DNA from: Alentia gelatinosa
Lineage: Eukaryota; Annelida; Polychaeta; Phyllodocida; Polynoidae
Length of the DNA: 64,000 nt
Assembly: GCA_950022655.1 (NCBI GenBank)
Contig: OX465584.1
Location: forward strand, 59,398,841 to 59,462,840
Direction: 5' to 3'
The notes below the pieces were generated by a model. The model was not told where the DNA came from. It saw only the letters and a list, made by a program, of their open reading frames with translations, and did no database searches. This document shows, one piece after another, positions 42,268-53,035 of the stretch; positions within the stretch are counted from its first letter, which is position 1, and each line of letters opens with the position of its first letter. The position numbers were made by a program, and so were the translations under genes.

Positions 42268-42583
42268 AGCCGGATGCCCATCTACCGATTTAGGGTTGAA
42301 CGATTAGTTCCCAAATCGTATAGGAGTCGGTCACCTTGTCGCAGGCAAATTACGTAACCCCTCGCTCGATCCGCACACTGATAAAATCGGTGTATGGTCC
42401 ACTAATCGCTGGGGGAGGGCAAAAACCAAAGATACCGAGTGTTCACTAATCACTGGGTAGCCTTGCCTAGCTGTCCTACATCTACCGACTCCGTTAGGAT
42501 TGCTCGGCTGAGACAAATTACCCTCCGTTTGTCGCCGACAAACATACATAAATGTTCCGAAATCGGTAGATGGGCATTGGGCT
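42268..42583. mobile_element. Family B MITE (B6)
   Basis: AGCCGGATGCCCATCTACCG ... CGGTAGATGGGCATTGGGCT with TTA duplicated (42265, 42584). Best B copy for defining ends. Confidence 0.85.
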
Positions 42584-42885
42584 TTATGCTTTAATCGCAA
42601 GTGTATATTATGAAACTGGTAGCAGTAAGATTTCACTCTATCAGGTTTACTAGAACTCTCATGCGGCTGAGACACAACCGTGGCAAAACTACACAAGACC
42701 AGATTTTAGCTTTATGTGGTCGGAACAACAGGCCATATTGTCTCACGATTTGTGTGATTTTACTAGAGATTTGATATATTTTGGCAAATATCAGCAGATT
42801 CTCTGGCTATGTCCCATTTGGATTCCTTTTGTCTCATTTCCCCAGAGCTTTTTTTATTATGAATATTAACTTATTTACATCTCAA
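42584..42885. other. No gene recognised
   Basis: Nothing supported. Confidence 0.3.
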
Positions 42886-42889
42886 CAAG

Positions 42890-43195
42890 TTATAAAGAAG
42901 AAACCAACAAGTTTTGGTCAAAGTCGTCGTTCTCCACGAGTTTGATGTGGAGTGATATGAATGAGGCGACAGCCGAGGGATTACCACGTAGCATTCAAAT
43001 GAGTTGGATAACAACTTCTTTGACCAAGACATGTTGCTTTCTGTATTTATCTCACTCCTGTACAGACTAAAAGAAAGGATGACACACAGGATATAGACCA
43101 TGCAGAACGGACTGCAATACTCGTAGGGGCATAGAGAACGAGTTTCCAATGTTAAGCCTACAGTAGGAAAAAAATACCAGGGGTGAAACCTTACC
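42890..43195 (-). mobile_element. Family E-type two-hairpin element (E6)
   Basis: The reverse-strand counterpart of E5: palindrome AAGTTTTGGTCAAAGTCG ... TTTGACCAAGACATGTTG (apex GAGGCGACAGCCGAGG), then leader TATCTCACTCCTGTACA to AATACCAGGGGTGA. Confidence 0.7.
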
Positions 43196-43984
43196 GAGTA
43201 ACTTTGACTTTTGCTTACGGGTACTTGGTTTCCCTATTCCTATATACCTTCAAATATCGATAGAAATACTTAATTCTTTACCTGAAACACTTCCGAAGCA
43301 AATGGCCATCCTTATCGAGTAACCACAACAGCTATTGTTTCGTCCCGCTGCTGTATTGTATCACGTGATCAGAGCGGGACGAAAACGTCAGAGCGGGACG
43401 AAAACATGAGAGCGGGACGAAAACGTCAACCTCGACACATAACTTATTTTTAATGCACCCCCCAGCAGTGGTATGTAACTCTAGTTAGTTCAATAATGGG
43501 TATATAGGAATGAGATTTCCTGTTTGTGAGGCAATTTGGCATGACTCCACTCACGTGTAGACACTCACCTTTTTTTAAATGTAAACCTCCAGTTATACTG
43601 CCAGAAAAAAGTCAGTTATGTACTTAACTTCCCTTGATTACTCATTTCGTTCGTTGCCTTACTTTAACTACATCACCCTTTCCAAGAATAGCTAACATGT
43701 AGTTTCCCTCACCACAGGTTATTCCCAAATGTATGCTTATCTTCAGAATATTCTTCAGTGAAAACTTAAGTTAAATAAAACCATTTTTGTAAGCTGTGGT
43801 AATTCTCAGTATTTTATGTCAGGGTATTTATTTATTGTCATGAGTTAATCCAGCTATCGTCATTTTGGTTGGAAGAGAAATAATTCTCTGTGATCTACAA
43901 GACTTTTACAAATGCAAGGGGCCATATGGGTCTTTGGTTTGGAAGAGCAAAATATCATTAGGTGCCATGGTAAAACTAGGAGCA
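43196..43984. other. No gene; three GAGCGGGACGAAAAC units at about 43371-43430
   Basis: AGAGCGGGACGAAAACGTC recurs three times at about 19-20 bp. GTCCCGCT at 43341 is an inverted half. Otherwise nothing. Confidence 0.5.
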
Positions 43985-44275
43985 AAAATTATTATATACC
44001 TATGGCCGTATGACCCACACATACTGCCCGCTGGTACCCATGATGTATTATAGCCGTACGTCACACTGTGACGTACGAAGTATATGATCACGTGACTAGC
44101 TAATGTTTTGCCATTTTTAGGTATATAATAATACAAAAACGGGCTGACTGTCTTAGTACGTCAAAATACTTGGTAAAATTATTCATCAGATACATCCCTC
44201 TGCCTTCGGCATCGGCATCTGATCAATAATTTTACGGCGTATTTTTGACGTACGAAGACAGAAAGCCAGTTTACA
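43985..44275 (+). mobile_element. Family Q two-hairpin element (Q1)
   Basis: Module 1: AATTATTATATACCTATGG ... TAGGTATATAATAAT (closing near 44120) with GTACGTCACACTGTGACGTAC inside. Module 2: CTGTCTTAGTACGTCAAAAT ... TTTTTGACGTACGAAGACAG, apex CTGCCTTCGGCATCGGC. TGACGTACGAAG is identical at 44069-44080 and 44246-44257. Confidence 0.75.
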
Positions 44276-44279
44276 TATA

Positions 44280-44650
44280 GTATGTTCATCATAGATGAAT
44301 GAGCGTGCAATTATAAATAAATAACAATTAAAAGGCTTGGGTTAGATTCAGTCTATGGATAGTTTTCTGTAACCCAGTTGCACCCAGTCAACTTGCTATT
44401 TCTGCAACTGCCTGAGTCTATGATCCAAACATATCAAGTGCCAATGGATCTTGAGGTATTTTGGTCTTGACTGATTGGTCATGGTCAGCTGGGCACACCT
44501 CTAAGACCCCGAGACACTGGCTCTCTGCTCTGTTCTCACTATTACAGTGAACAGCATGCAGATAGTGAAGGGATAGTTTGACCTTGCTGTTTCTTGGTGG
44601 TATAGGAGGGCTACTTCTGCAGGCCCTGCCTGTAGTGTACATACGTAATG
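44280..44650 (+). mobile_element. Family G short element (G4)
   Basis: GTTCATCATAGATGAATGAGC, GTCTATGGATAGTTTTCTGT, GGTCATGGTCAGCTGGGCAC, GAGACACTGGCTCTCTGCTC. The distal right end is diverged. Confidence 0.6.
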
Positions 44651-45700
44651 CCATGTCAGGGAAATGGCTGCTGAAAGAAAACGGTCAAGGGCATAGCGGA
44701 CAATTTGGCTTGAAAATTTAAATCCATGCCAATTTCCTGAAATATGAATGCAATGATCTCCAAGTGTTCTAGTATACATATCTGACTTTAAAATTAGGGA
44801 TCACCGTGCTAGATTTTGATTTAGAACTCAATATTATGACAATTTTATAATAGAATATATAGAAATTCTAAAAGGTTGCTTTTCACATATTAAAACTGAA
44901 GTAATTTTCCTCAAACTTTCGCCGAATATTGTAAATGTATAGTACTACACATTTCAGTTTTAAAAGTCATAGATCACAATCCTTGTTTTGGAAAAAAAAT
45001 GAAGAAAACCCGATTATTAAGTTCATTTCCAATGCAAATCAAGTAAATCTAAATTAGCCTTTAATTCCTATTAACATCGGATAAACTGGACAGAACGTTA
45101 AATTTACTCATTTAGAATTAGAATGAATCGGAAAAAATCCAGTTTTGACTGATAATTGACAATATTTAGAAATCAGTGCTCCAATATGCCTTTAATCACT
45201 AATTATGAGATTTAAAAACCAAAATAAAAAACGTAATTTCACAGATGTATTATACAAAAAATAATCAATTCTCGGTCATTGCTTTTATCGAAGATGCGCA
45301 GCATTGCTCATGGGGACTTAATACTTATACTTACATTCGGAAAAATGATGATATTTACAAATTTTTTTTGTAATATTTTCTTTTATTGAACTGAGAGGAT
45401 TATACATATTTCTCCGTTGACATACGACACTCATGGTCATTTGGTTTCAGTAGCATGTTTGACACTTTAGGTCATGAAGCTCAAAGTTTGAACATGTGTA
45501 AGTAATTGTCCAATAAAAGAGGCATCAGACATCAATCCTATCAATCAGCCCAATTAATTTGGGTGTTCTTCAACGGATTTACAAGCTCTTCATGTCCTTT
45601 AGTTTCGTGCATAGATAGGTATATAAAAATTACATGCCTTAATCCTAGTTAACCAATTTCTCGTAGCTATATACACCGGACAGCACACCCTCTTTTCATA
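44651..45700. other. No gene; repeat P copy on minus strand at about 44850-44960
   Basis: The reverse complement matches 2425-2535 and 46054-46158 (TTTGAGGAAAAT, ATGTGAAAAGCAAC, TTTTTAGAATTTCTATATAT). The remainder is very AT-rich without a coding signal. Confidence 0.45.
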
Positions 45701-45706
45701 TTAAGA

Positions 45707-45889
45707 CTATACCATTATTTTCTTATTCACTTCCTTCTTAAAGTTTTTCTCAGAGGTTGAAACTTGAATTTCTGTTGCCAAGGAATTCCAGATCTTGATA
45801 CTGTTGTAGATGCTTGATTTCTTAAATTTGTCTTCTCTGGTTATAACCAAGATGAATAATCCGCATTCATAATATGTAAAATTTCCCAT
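45707..45889 (-). pseudogene. LINE ORF2 C-terminal fragment
   Basis: The 60-residue frame contains SIYNSIKIWNSLATEIQVS followed by F-K-K, the IWNSL..E(V/I)...FK pattern that ends CR1/L2/Jockey-group reverse transcriptase ORFs. No upstream RT motifs are present, so it is a 5'-truncated remnant. Different in sequence from the element at 29086. Confidence 0.6.
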
Positions 45890-46016
45890 GAAAATACTTC
45901 CATCTTCCTAATTTCTCTCCTTACTCAATCTTAAAGGACGTTACCAGGTAAACTTCCCATGTCATACCTATAAAACGCTCCGGATTTCCTTTCTACTGTT
46001 TTTCATTGATTCCTTA

Positions 46017-46483
46017 GGCCTGTCGTCCACCTACTACGATAGAAATTTAGACCTGTGTAGTATAATGTATCTACTATATTCTGTGAAGGTTTGAGGAAAA
46101 TGACATGGGCTTGTACTATGTGAAAAGCAACTTTTTAGAATTTCTATATATTGTATTGTAAGGCCTGGTGTCCACCTACTACGATAAAAATTTAGACCTA
46201 CAGATATGGCACCGATACAAAAAGCAAATATCGCAGAAACGTCAACTGCCCCGATATTAGGTGACCTTCTGACGCGATTTTGATTTTGGATTGGGAGGTG
46301 CATCATAGACCATATCGGAGCAATATCGTAGTAGGTGGACGCTGGGCCTAAGGGTTTCTTTTCTGTGCCTAATCGCAGAAACGTGGTCAACTGCGCCAAT
46401 ATTTGGTGACTTTCCGACGCGATTTTGTTTTTTTATCGGGAGGTGCATCCTAGACCATATCGGAGCCATGTGGACGCTGGGCC
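46017..46483. mobile_element. Family A MITE (A8) containing nested insertions
   Basis: GGCCTGTCGTCCACCTACTA at the left and GTGGACGCTGGGCC at the right, TTA duplicated (46014, 46484). It is interrupted after TAGACC at about 46053 by repeat P (46054-46158) and A9, and resumes at GGGTTTCTTTTCTGTGCC. Confidence 0.75.
46162..46348. mobile_element. Family A MITE, short (A9), nested in A8
   Basis: GGCCTGGTGTCCACCTACTA ... TAGTAGGTGGACGCTGGGCC with TAA on both sides (46159, 46349). Internal deletion around ATCGCAGAAACGTCAACTG. Confidence 0.85.
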
Positions 46484-46503
46484 TTATATATATTTCTCTA
46501 TAA

Positions 46504-46809
46504 GGTCCATTTCTATTGGCCGATTTCCCGTCACCGATCTACAGTCAGGAACCACCGACGGACTTTTGGCACTGCTGACCCAATATCGGTCAATGGAAAC
46601 AAACAACATCGTGAAATGCCCCACGACTTTTTCTGCTTAGATTATGCAATGTGGCACCATCCACCACTGAGTGAAAGCTTGGTCACTGAGTGAAATCTAC
46701 TACCCTCAGTGATTTTTCTATACCGACGCACAGTCAGTGGCACCACCGACAGACTTTCTGTGTAACTCAAAACGTCTAAGCAATCTTCGTCGGCCAATGG
46801 AAACGGGCC
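46504..46809. mobile_element. Family C MITE (C3)
   Basis: GGTCCATTTCTATTGGCCG ... CGGCCAATGGAAACGGGCC, flanks TAA and TTA. The interior is in reverse orientation relative to C1. Confidence 0.8.
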
Positions 46810-46812
46810 TTA

Positions 46813-47840
46813 TAAATGCGTGTATGTATATATTGAAGGGAAGTTAATGCTGACACATAGGTTGAGTCAGTCAATGGGGAAGCCCCTTCAAAAACCATTA
46901 GTGCCTATAGAGACATACACAGGGGGTAGTCAGGCGTGGCCTGCGCACTTAGAGGACACCTTATTTATAACCTTATCTCTGTATATAGACTGGCGGGAAG
47001 GATGGGGATAAATGGAGGCTCAAGGTGGACCACACTTTGTAACTCGGAAATAAACGGTAACATAAGAAAACTGGGTTATGGTGGCCGAATTTAGTTGTGA
47101 TGATGTTTTTAGGATCCTATAATGCCCGATACCACAGGCGGAGCGACGAGGAAAAAGCAAAGAAAAGTTAGTTGATATTACTTATATAACACCTTTATAA
47201 AAACAGTTAGCTCAATATTGTGCCTCTCGGGTTTTGAAAAAAGGTAAAAATCATGAAAAACACTAGAAAATCTCAGTTTTTAATGATTTTCGGAAGGGAA
47301 AATTCCTCAGAACTATACCAAACCATATGTTGGGATGAAAGTCTATAAAGAAATGCGCCGAAGATGTCCCTTTCACATTGATGAGATTTATACAACATCA
47401 GCCTTAAATAAGCCTATTTTGGGTACTTTAACAGGTTTTAGAAATCCCACCCTAATACAGTTAGGAGTATACATAAATTATTTATATATCATGTATATGG
47501 ATTGATTGATGTCCATTGGACAAGTTATTTCCAAAAGTGTGATTGTAGCATGTTTTGAACTTTTTTGGTTTTGAATATTTATTAGAACTAAACATGTTTT
47601 AGACAAGTTGTAGTTTCAGAAACTTAGTTACTTCCTAGTTTTAAAATGGTACCAAATTTATGTATCAAATATCTCTCTAATAAATACTCTATAAAGTATT
47701 TATAAAAAGCCTTGAATCTATACAACTCTCCACCCCCTCTGCTGTACATTTATCAAAACTTTGTAACATGTCTAACATGTACAGTAGGACCCTAGCTGAA
47801 GGCCATGCACCCTGTAGGGAATGGAAGTTTGGTTTGATTA
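46813..47840. other. No gene recognised
   Basis: One 63-aa frame (46820-47011) without domain. AT-rich remainder, nothing supported. Confidence 0.25.
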
Positions 47841-47844
47841 TTTG

Positions 47845-48160
47845 GTTTTATTATTCACCTAATACATAATATCCATAGAAAACACATAGCCAACGTGTAT
47901 AGATCTGCATAGACAGAGCACACGGATATGCTGCATGCTCCAAGTTGCAAAGCCGGCGCATACGGGAAAATAGTGCGTATAAAAAAAAACTTGTCGTTAC
48001 CCGGGATCCCACTTGCGGTGGAAGATCTTACGCCTGTAAGAACCGTTTTGTCAATAAAAAAAAAATAATAATAATAAAAAAAATTAAAAAAATAGTATGT
48101 ACCTAAACAAATATCAGTACTCTACTTGTCAGGAAAAGGTGGGTAATGAATACAGAATGG
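47845..48160 (+). mobile_element. Family J element, degraded (J3), with retroposon insertion
   Basis: TTATTATTCACCTAATACAT, ATATCCATAGAAAACACATAG, GGCGCATACGGGAAAATAGT, then after the insertion CTACTTGTCAGGAAAAGG and GGGTAATGAATAC. Only module 1 is left. Confidence 0.6.
47975..48092 (+). mobile_element. Short retroposed 3' tail inserted in J3
   Basis: GTGGAAGATCTTACGCCTG, GAACCGTTTTGTCAATAAAA then an A/T-rich tail. The J3 words AAAATAGTGCGTA (about 47961) and AAAATAGTATGTA (about 48090) flank it like a slightly diverged target duplication. A similar tail (GTGGAAGACCTGCTAAACGC, CTGTTTTGCAAATAAAC) lies at about 52515-52570. Confidence 0.5.
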
Positions 48161-48179
48161 CAAAAGAACATCCCAAGGG

Positions 48180-48900
48180 GGGGCGACTAATTGTTGGCTG
48201 ACACTTGCCTAGCTGCTGCGCATCTACCGACTAGGGCCAACTCCGTCAGGATGCCTCGCCTGGGCCCCGTTGCTTCACTTTTTGTGGTATCGCTAGCTAT
48301 AATCGGATCGCAATTTTATTTAGATGATTACTTTAATGGTCCGACTAAAAAAGCGTTGCTCCCATAATATCGGATTGTATTCCTATATTCCCGCTGTATC
48401 GCTATTCTTTACGATGCGATAGCGATACAACAACTCAGGGGCACATATTGAATGAGACAGGGGAAAATTCATTAGTTCTTTAATTAAATACAGATGGCAT
48501 CACAGTTAAAACTGATCTGACAACTGGTGGTGTGGATCGTTATTTCCTTTACGCAGAAGAACAAGTTGCAGGGATTGGTGGTGCCACCATGGATCATTAT
48601 TTGAAATATCAGATAAGGCTTTATTCAACCCACAGCGATTAGATCCGCAATGCTGTGAAGGTCTGCGTAAAAAGTATCATTAAAAGCAGTATTTTACGCG
48701 GCGATGCGCCTATGCAATTACGACGCATTCCGCAAAATTTCAGGAGCAATGTTTAGGCCCTCGGATCTCTATTCTGCGATCCGCAACTCTGTCGTAAACA
48801 TGGAGCAATGGGGCCCAGTATGCAGATTTACCATTCTTTTGTTACAAACAAAGGTACATCGATGTTCCGAAATTTATATATGTGCATAGGACTTTACGTT
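48180..48900. mobile_element. Family B-like remnant (B7) split by I2
   Basis: Left: GCCTAGCTGCTGCGCATCTA, CCGACTAGGGCCAACTCCGT. Right: AAAGGTACATCGATGTTCCG and GGACTTTA. These are the flanks of the family B distal half, now separated by 48261-48816. Confidence 0.55.
48261..48816. mobile_element. Family I foldback element, long copy (I2)
   Basis: TGGGCCCCGTTGCTTC on the left, inverse of GAGCAATGGGGCCCA on the right. Inner pairs TAATCGGATCGCAATTTT and GATCCGCAACTCTGTCG. The interior shares CATCATTATTTGAAATATCAG and GATACGC-type words with I1. Confidence 0.7.
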
Positions 48901-49450
48901 AGCAAATGGAACATTCGCTTTAGCGGGGTTCCACTGTAAATAAATATTTAGATTACGTCACTCTGACATTTCCTTTGAGGAATGAGAACAACACTACATT
49001 TAATTTATAAATATACCTTTACTAACAACTATCACCGAATTTGAAATACAAAGGTACTAAGCCATTGTAGCAATCCTTTGCTCTTTTCTGTCGGTCATAT
49101 TTCATTAGGAGACCCATTGAAATATTAATTACACATGTACAATCGTTCAGAACCATCACATTACATGCTACGTTATGGCTTTGGTTCCGATTGTCCAAAC
49201 AGTCAACGTGATATGCGTGGGTGGTGTGTTTGTAAATTGCGGCAACTTTCCACCCACACCCTGTCCATGACACTATCCCCATGCCGCATTAAATCCTTGC
49301 AGATCCTTTACATGTTATACAATGGAGTTGACAGCATGTCCCTATCTACATAGTGGAAGTGTTATGTCAAACCACTGCGATATATCAATATCAGCAGGAA
49401 CAACCTGATTATTAATCTACCCTGATTCATGTATGCTACATCTCTAGCAT
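48901..49450. other. No gene recognised
   Basis: Overlapping frames 49022-49282 (-) and 49135-49353 (+) have no recognisable domain. Confidence 0.25.
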
Positions 49451-49451
49451 C

Positions 49452-49765
49452 TACTCTATAAACCCATGCCTTATATACTGTAAATACGCACCGTTTCACC
49501 ATATAACGTAAAAATACCGTACGGTATTCATACTGTTCCGTATGGGAAAATACGGAACACTTACCCATATGCGTCGACTGGAATATTAATTGTTAGCCTA
49601 GATTAAATCAATAATTTCTATCAATTTCGAGTATATAGTAAATATAGAACGACCTACCATGCTACAAGCCACAAAACTCGATAACAATTTACGGCTTGTA
49701 CGGAACTCGGTGTAAACGCCTCGTTCTGTATAAACCATAAATTGCCATCTTGTTTTGTAGCCTTT
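49452..49765 (+). mobile_element. Family D two-hairpin element (D3)
   Basis: ACCCATGCCTTATATACTG leader, GAGTATATAGTAAATATAG at about 49628, then the palindrome ACCATGCTACAAGCCACAAA ... TTTTGTAGCCTTT. ACCGTACGGTATT and CTTGTACGGAAC words. Right end joined directly to D4. Confidence 0.7.
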
Positions 49766-49945
49766 ACTATATACCCATGCCGTATATACTGTAAATACGC
49801 ACCGTTTCGGCATATGACTTTAAAATACTGTACGGACAGCTGGTCCGTACACTAAAATACGGACCACCTTGCCATATAGTAAATCCATTAGATTGATAAG
49901 TATATATGGGAATTGCTTGTAATGCATATACTATTATCATATACC
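49766..49945 (+). mobile_element. Family D leader, partial (D4)
   Basis: ACTATATACCCATGCCGTAT, GTACGGACAGCTGGTCCGTAC, CCATATAGTAAA. Second hairpin missing. It directly follows D3, like the start of a tandem copy. Confidence 0.65.
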
Positions 49946-50230
49946 TATGCACAAGCATGTATGAAATACTTCCCGCTGCTAGAGGTGCATTAATGATAAT
50001 GTTCGTGCCCCCTGTGAATTAATACGTCGCACTAACGGTGGAATAACGTCATAAAACGAGATCTCGTTTACATGACTTCGTCAAAAACAAAATGGCGGAT
50101 CGTGTGTGTCACTTCAAAAAATGTCTTATGTAAATGTATTATCCATCGTATGCAAAGACCCCATGGAAAATGCATGGGACAACCTAACTAGCTTTGGTAT
50201 GCCGATTCAAATCTCGACGCCAGAAATAAG
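49925..50230 (+). mobile_element. Family Q (partial) followed by family K leader fragment
   Basis: ATCATATACCTATGCACAAG, GAAATACTTCCCGCTGCTAG, AATGTTCGTGCCC match Q2 at 58480. ATTATCCATCGTATGCAAAG and GCATGGGACAACC at 50143-50185 match the K leader. Confidence 0.5.
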
Positions 50231-51073
50231 AATCGGCCAAGGATGATAGCTGTTTGACAAAGAACTTTATGTGAAATAACAAGAAATTTTTTTTTAAAAG
50301 TCCTCTCACAATATGGATTAGTTTAATTGAGGGTATTTTTTATACATTTTCCAGTGAAAATGGAACCGAAACAAAGCTATCGTTTATCATGCTGTTTTGC
50401 TGAGAGTTTTGTCCCCCTCAAAATAGAACAAATTTCAATATTCTTTCCCCGCAACAGTTGCTTCATCATTTGATCGGTAGGGACCATCCATAAAGTATGT
50501 ACGCAGAATTCCCAAAATTTTGCGCCCCCCCCCCCCCCACCCCCGGCCACCTTCCCAATCTTGAACGTAATAGAATAAAGAATGGGGATATGCAAAATTT
50601 CCTAAATCTTTGAACCCCCCATCCCCCATCCCTCTTTTTTTATTTATTTTTTGGTAGCAAGATTTTATTCGTTCTTGAAATACACGTACAGTTGATATAA
50701 CAAAAGTTTTTCTTATTTTCTGGCTTATATACTAACACCTTGTTACTTACGTAATCAATCTCTAATGCTCCATAATTTTTTTTCTTCTAATTATAATTTT
50801 TTCTATGTTCATCCTCTAAGTGCGTACGTACTTAATGGATGGCCCCCGTACCAATATATGTTGAATTTTCTGGCCTGGGAACATTTCGGCTACACATGAC
50901 CAGTGCATGTGCACCGAAGAACTACGTCAAAGGCCCTAATAAACTAAAACGCTAGATCAGTCACATTTAGTCTGCAGCCTCCTATGTGAACAAATGTGTC
51001 TGTCTGTCGATTAAAACTCACACAAACTCAACTGCTGGAGTTGTCAACACCATTCGATCCCCCAATTAGCATG
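50231..51073. other. No gene; poly-C run at about 50525-50538
   Basis: The minus-strand Gly-rich frames at 50377-50629 come from the C-run. T-rich tracts near 50635-50655. Nothing coding. Confidence 0.35.
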
Positions 51074-51393
51074 TGTGTCATCAGTATAATGCTACTTGCA
51101 CTTTTGGAAAATTGTCCAAACTTGTTGTCATACAAATGGGTCATCTTAAAAAAAATTCTTTTAAATGCAGCTTAAGAATATTATTACTCGGCTAAATAAT
51201 TTGTCAGCACCCGAAGAAAATTCAGATTTTTTTTGTGTCATCAGTATAATGCTACTGGCACTTTGGATAATTGTTCAAACTTGTTGTCATACAAATGGGT
51301 CATCTTAAAAAAAGTATTCTTTTAAATGCAGCTTAAGAATATTATTACTCAGCTAAATAATTTGTCAGCACCCGAAGAAAATTCAGATTTTTT
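51074..51393 (+). repeat. Tandem duplication, 160-bp unit x2
   Basis: TGTGTCATCAGTATAATGCT through AAAATTCAGATTTTTTT occurs twice at a 160-bp offset with only a few differences. Recent duplication. Confidence 0.95.
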
Positions 51394-52240
51394 TATGTTT
51401 TTTTTATTTAGGGTAAAGTATCTCTCATACAAGATTTTCTTCAAGATTTTCTTAAGATGGAATACAATTGGAATTATTATCTAGACGGTATATGTCTCTA
51501 GCTATGTAGAAGTACATTTTATAAAGAAAATACATTGTTGTCAGTCTTGTAATAAGCAATAAATGTCAGACAGCTTCGCGGTAGATCGGCTAGACTTATA
51601 GGCTATTCATATACTTCAAAAATTACAAAAAAGGAAGACGATATCTTGACAGACCACAAAGTACTACATTGTTTTTGTTTTAAGAAACAGATTGCTGAAG
51701 ATTGCAAAACAAAAGAAGCCTGTAGCCATACTGATTGGGGTGTTTTTTTTTAATAAAAGAAACTGAAAGAAATTAAGATTTTATACAAAACAAAACAGTT
51801 TCAAAATTAGTTGCATTTAATTCACTTTGTGTTATTTGCTCGGTTTTGGAGGTGGGGATGGGAAGAGGTGGAAACACTTTTGGAATCTAGTTTATTTATC
51901 ATTTTCTTCCATCTCACTGCAAGATATATCTAGCAAGATACATATCTTCACATTTGCCTACAAATGTATTTGAAAAGAATATAATATAAAGGAACAAATA
52001 GGAAGCTCTGGCAGAATAAAACCCCCAGAAGATTTCTAGGAAATTCAAGGATGGGGAAAGGTGTTATATTCAATGAACTATCATAAATAGGAATAATAAG
52101 TTTCTTGAAAGTCTCACACTTTCTTGGTATGCTGACAGAAGTCATACTAAAAATCAATTTTATTCCGCGATATAGGAAGTTATATATTTGGAAGAAAAAT
52201 GAGATGAAAATAAGCGTAGAACAAGGTTTCCATGGAGTGC
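51394..52240. other. No gene recognised
   Basis: Very AT-rich. One 69-aa minus-strand frame without domain. Confidence 0.3.
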
Positions 52241-52244
52241 GTTT

Positions 52245-52405
52245 CTGATTTTATCTCACCCCGTAAAATATTATTAATCAAATAAATAAAGCACCCAATT
52301 AGCCATTGGGTATTGGGTACACTACCTTCACGGCCATAGAGTATGTGTTCCTGACGTTAATCCTATGGAGAAAAATACCGGGTTTAGGTAAGAATGATTA
52401 TGGCA
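52245..52405 (+). mobile_element. Solo leader hairpin of E-type
   Basis: TTTTATCTCACCCCGTAAAA and GGAGAAAAATACCGGGTTTAGG close a hairpin of about 150 bp, with GTTAATCCTATGGAG the inverse of CCATAGACTTAAC. No second palindrome beside it. Confidence 0.5.
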
Positions 52406-52439
52406 TGACGTCGTTATGGCGATAGTCATCACCCATCCC

Positions 52440-52575
52440 ATCTACTTGTAAATTTTGTAAATATATGTGTAACTGTTGATAATGAGTATCTGTATCGTTG
52501 GAAATGTATCAACTCAGTGGAAGACCTGCTAAACGCAGAACTGTTTTGCAAATAAACAAAAAAAAACAAAAAAAA
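52440..52575 (+). mobile_element. Retroposon 3' tail
   Basis: GTATCGTTGGAAATGTATCA, GTGGAAGACCTGCTAAACGC, GTTTTGCAAATAAAC then A-rich, like the insert at 47975. Probably a truncated LINE or SINE 3' end. Confidence 0.4.
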
Positions 52576-53035
52576 ACAAAAAAACTTTTGTTTTTATATA
52601 TATTATTGCACAAAAAGGTACAAAATAATGGCCTCTGCCAAAGCAGATTTTCTGGCCATTCTATAAACCTAATGGAGGTCTGTCAGTAACGACCCCCGTT
52701 GGCATTACAAATTATATACAATATGTACAAGGGATGATTATAATGATGTCAACCGAAGAGGAAGAAGTCAGCAGAACCAGTAGCCTGATATACTATTAAC
52801 TATCAGATACTAGTCAATAATCATAGGTCATTAAATCTCTGCGCAGAAATTCTCATAATACTTCGACCTAACAAATCTTTTGAAGGCATACAAAGAGCCA
52901 TCCTGCACTTCCTTTGGGAGGTCGTTATTCACTCAGTAGCTTGGTGATGAGTCATGATAGTGTCCAAAGAATTTGTCGGTTTGATCTCACAGGGGACCCT
53001 GAGGGGTATACAGGGACTATCTCAAGTTCCAGCTT
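52576..53035. other. No gene recognised
   Basis: Nothing supported. Confidence 0.3.
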
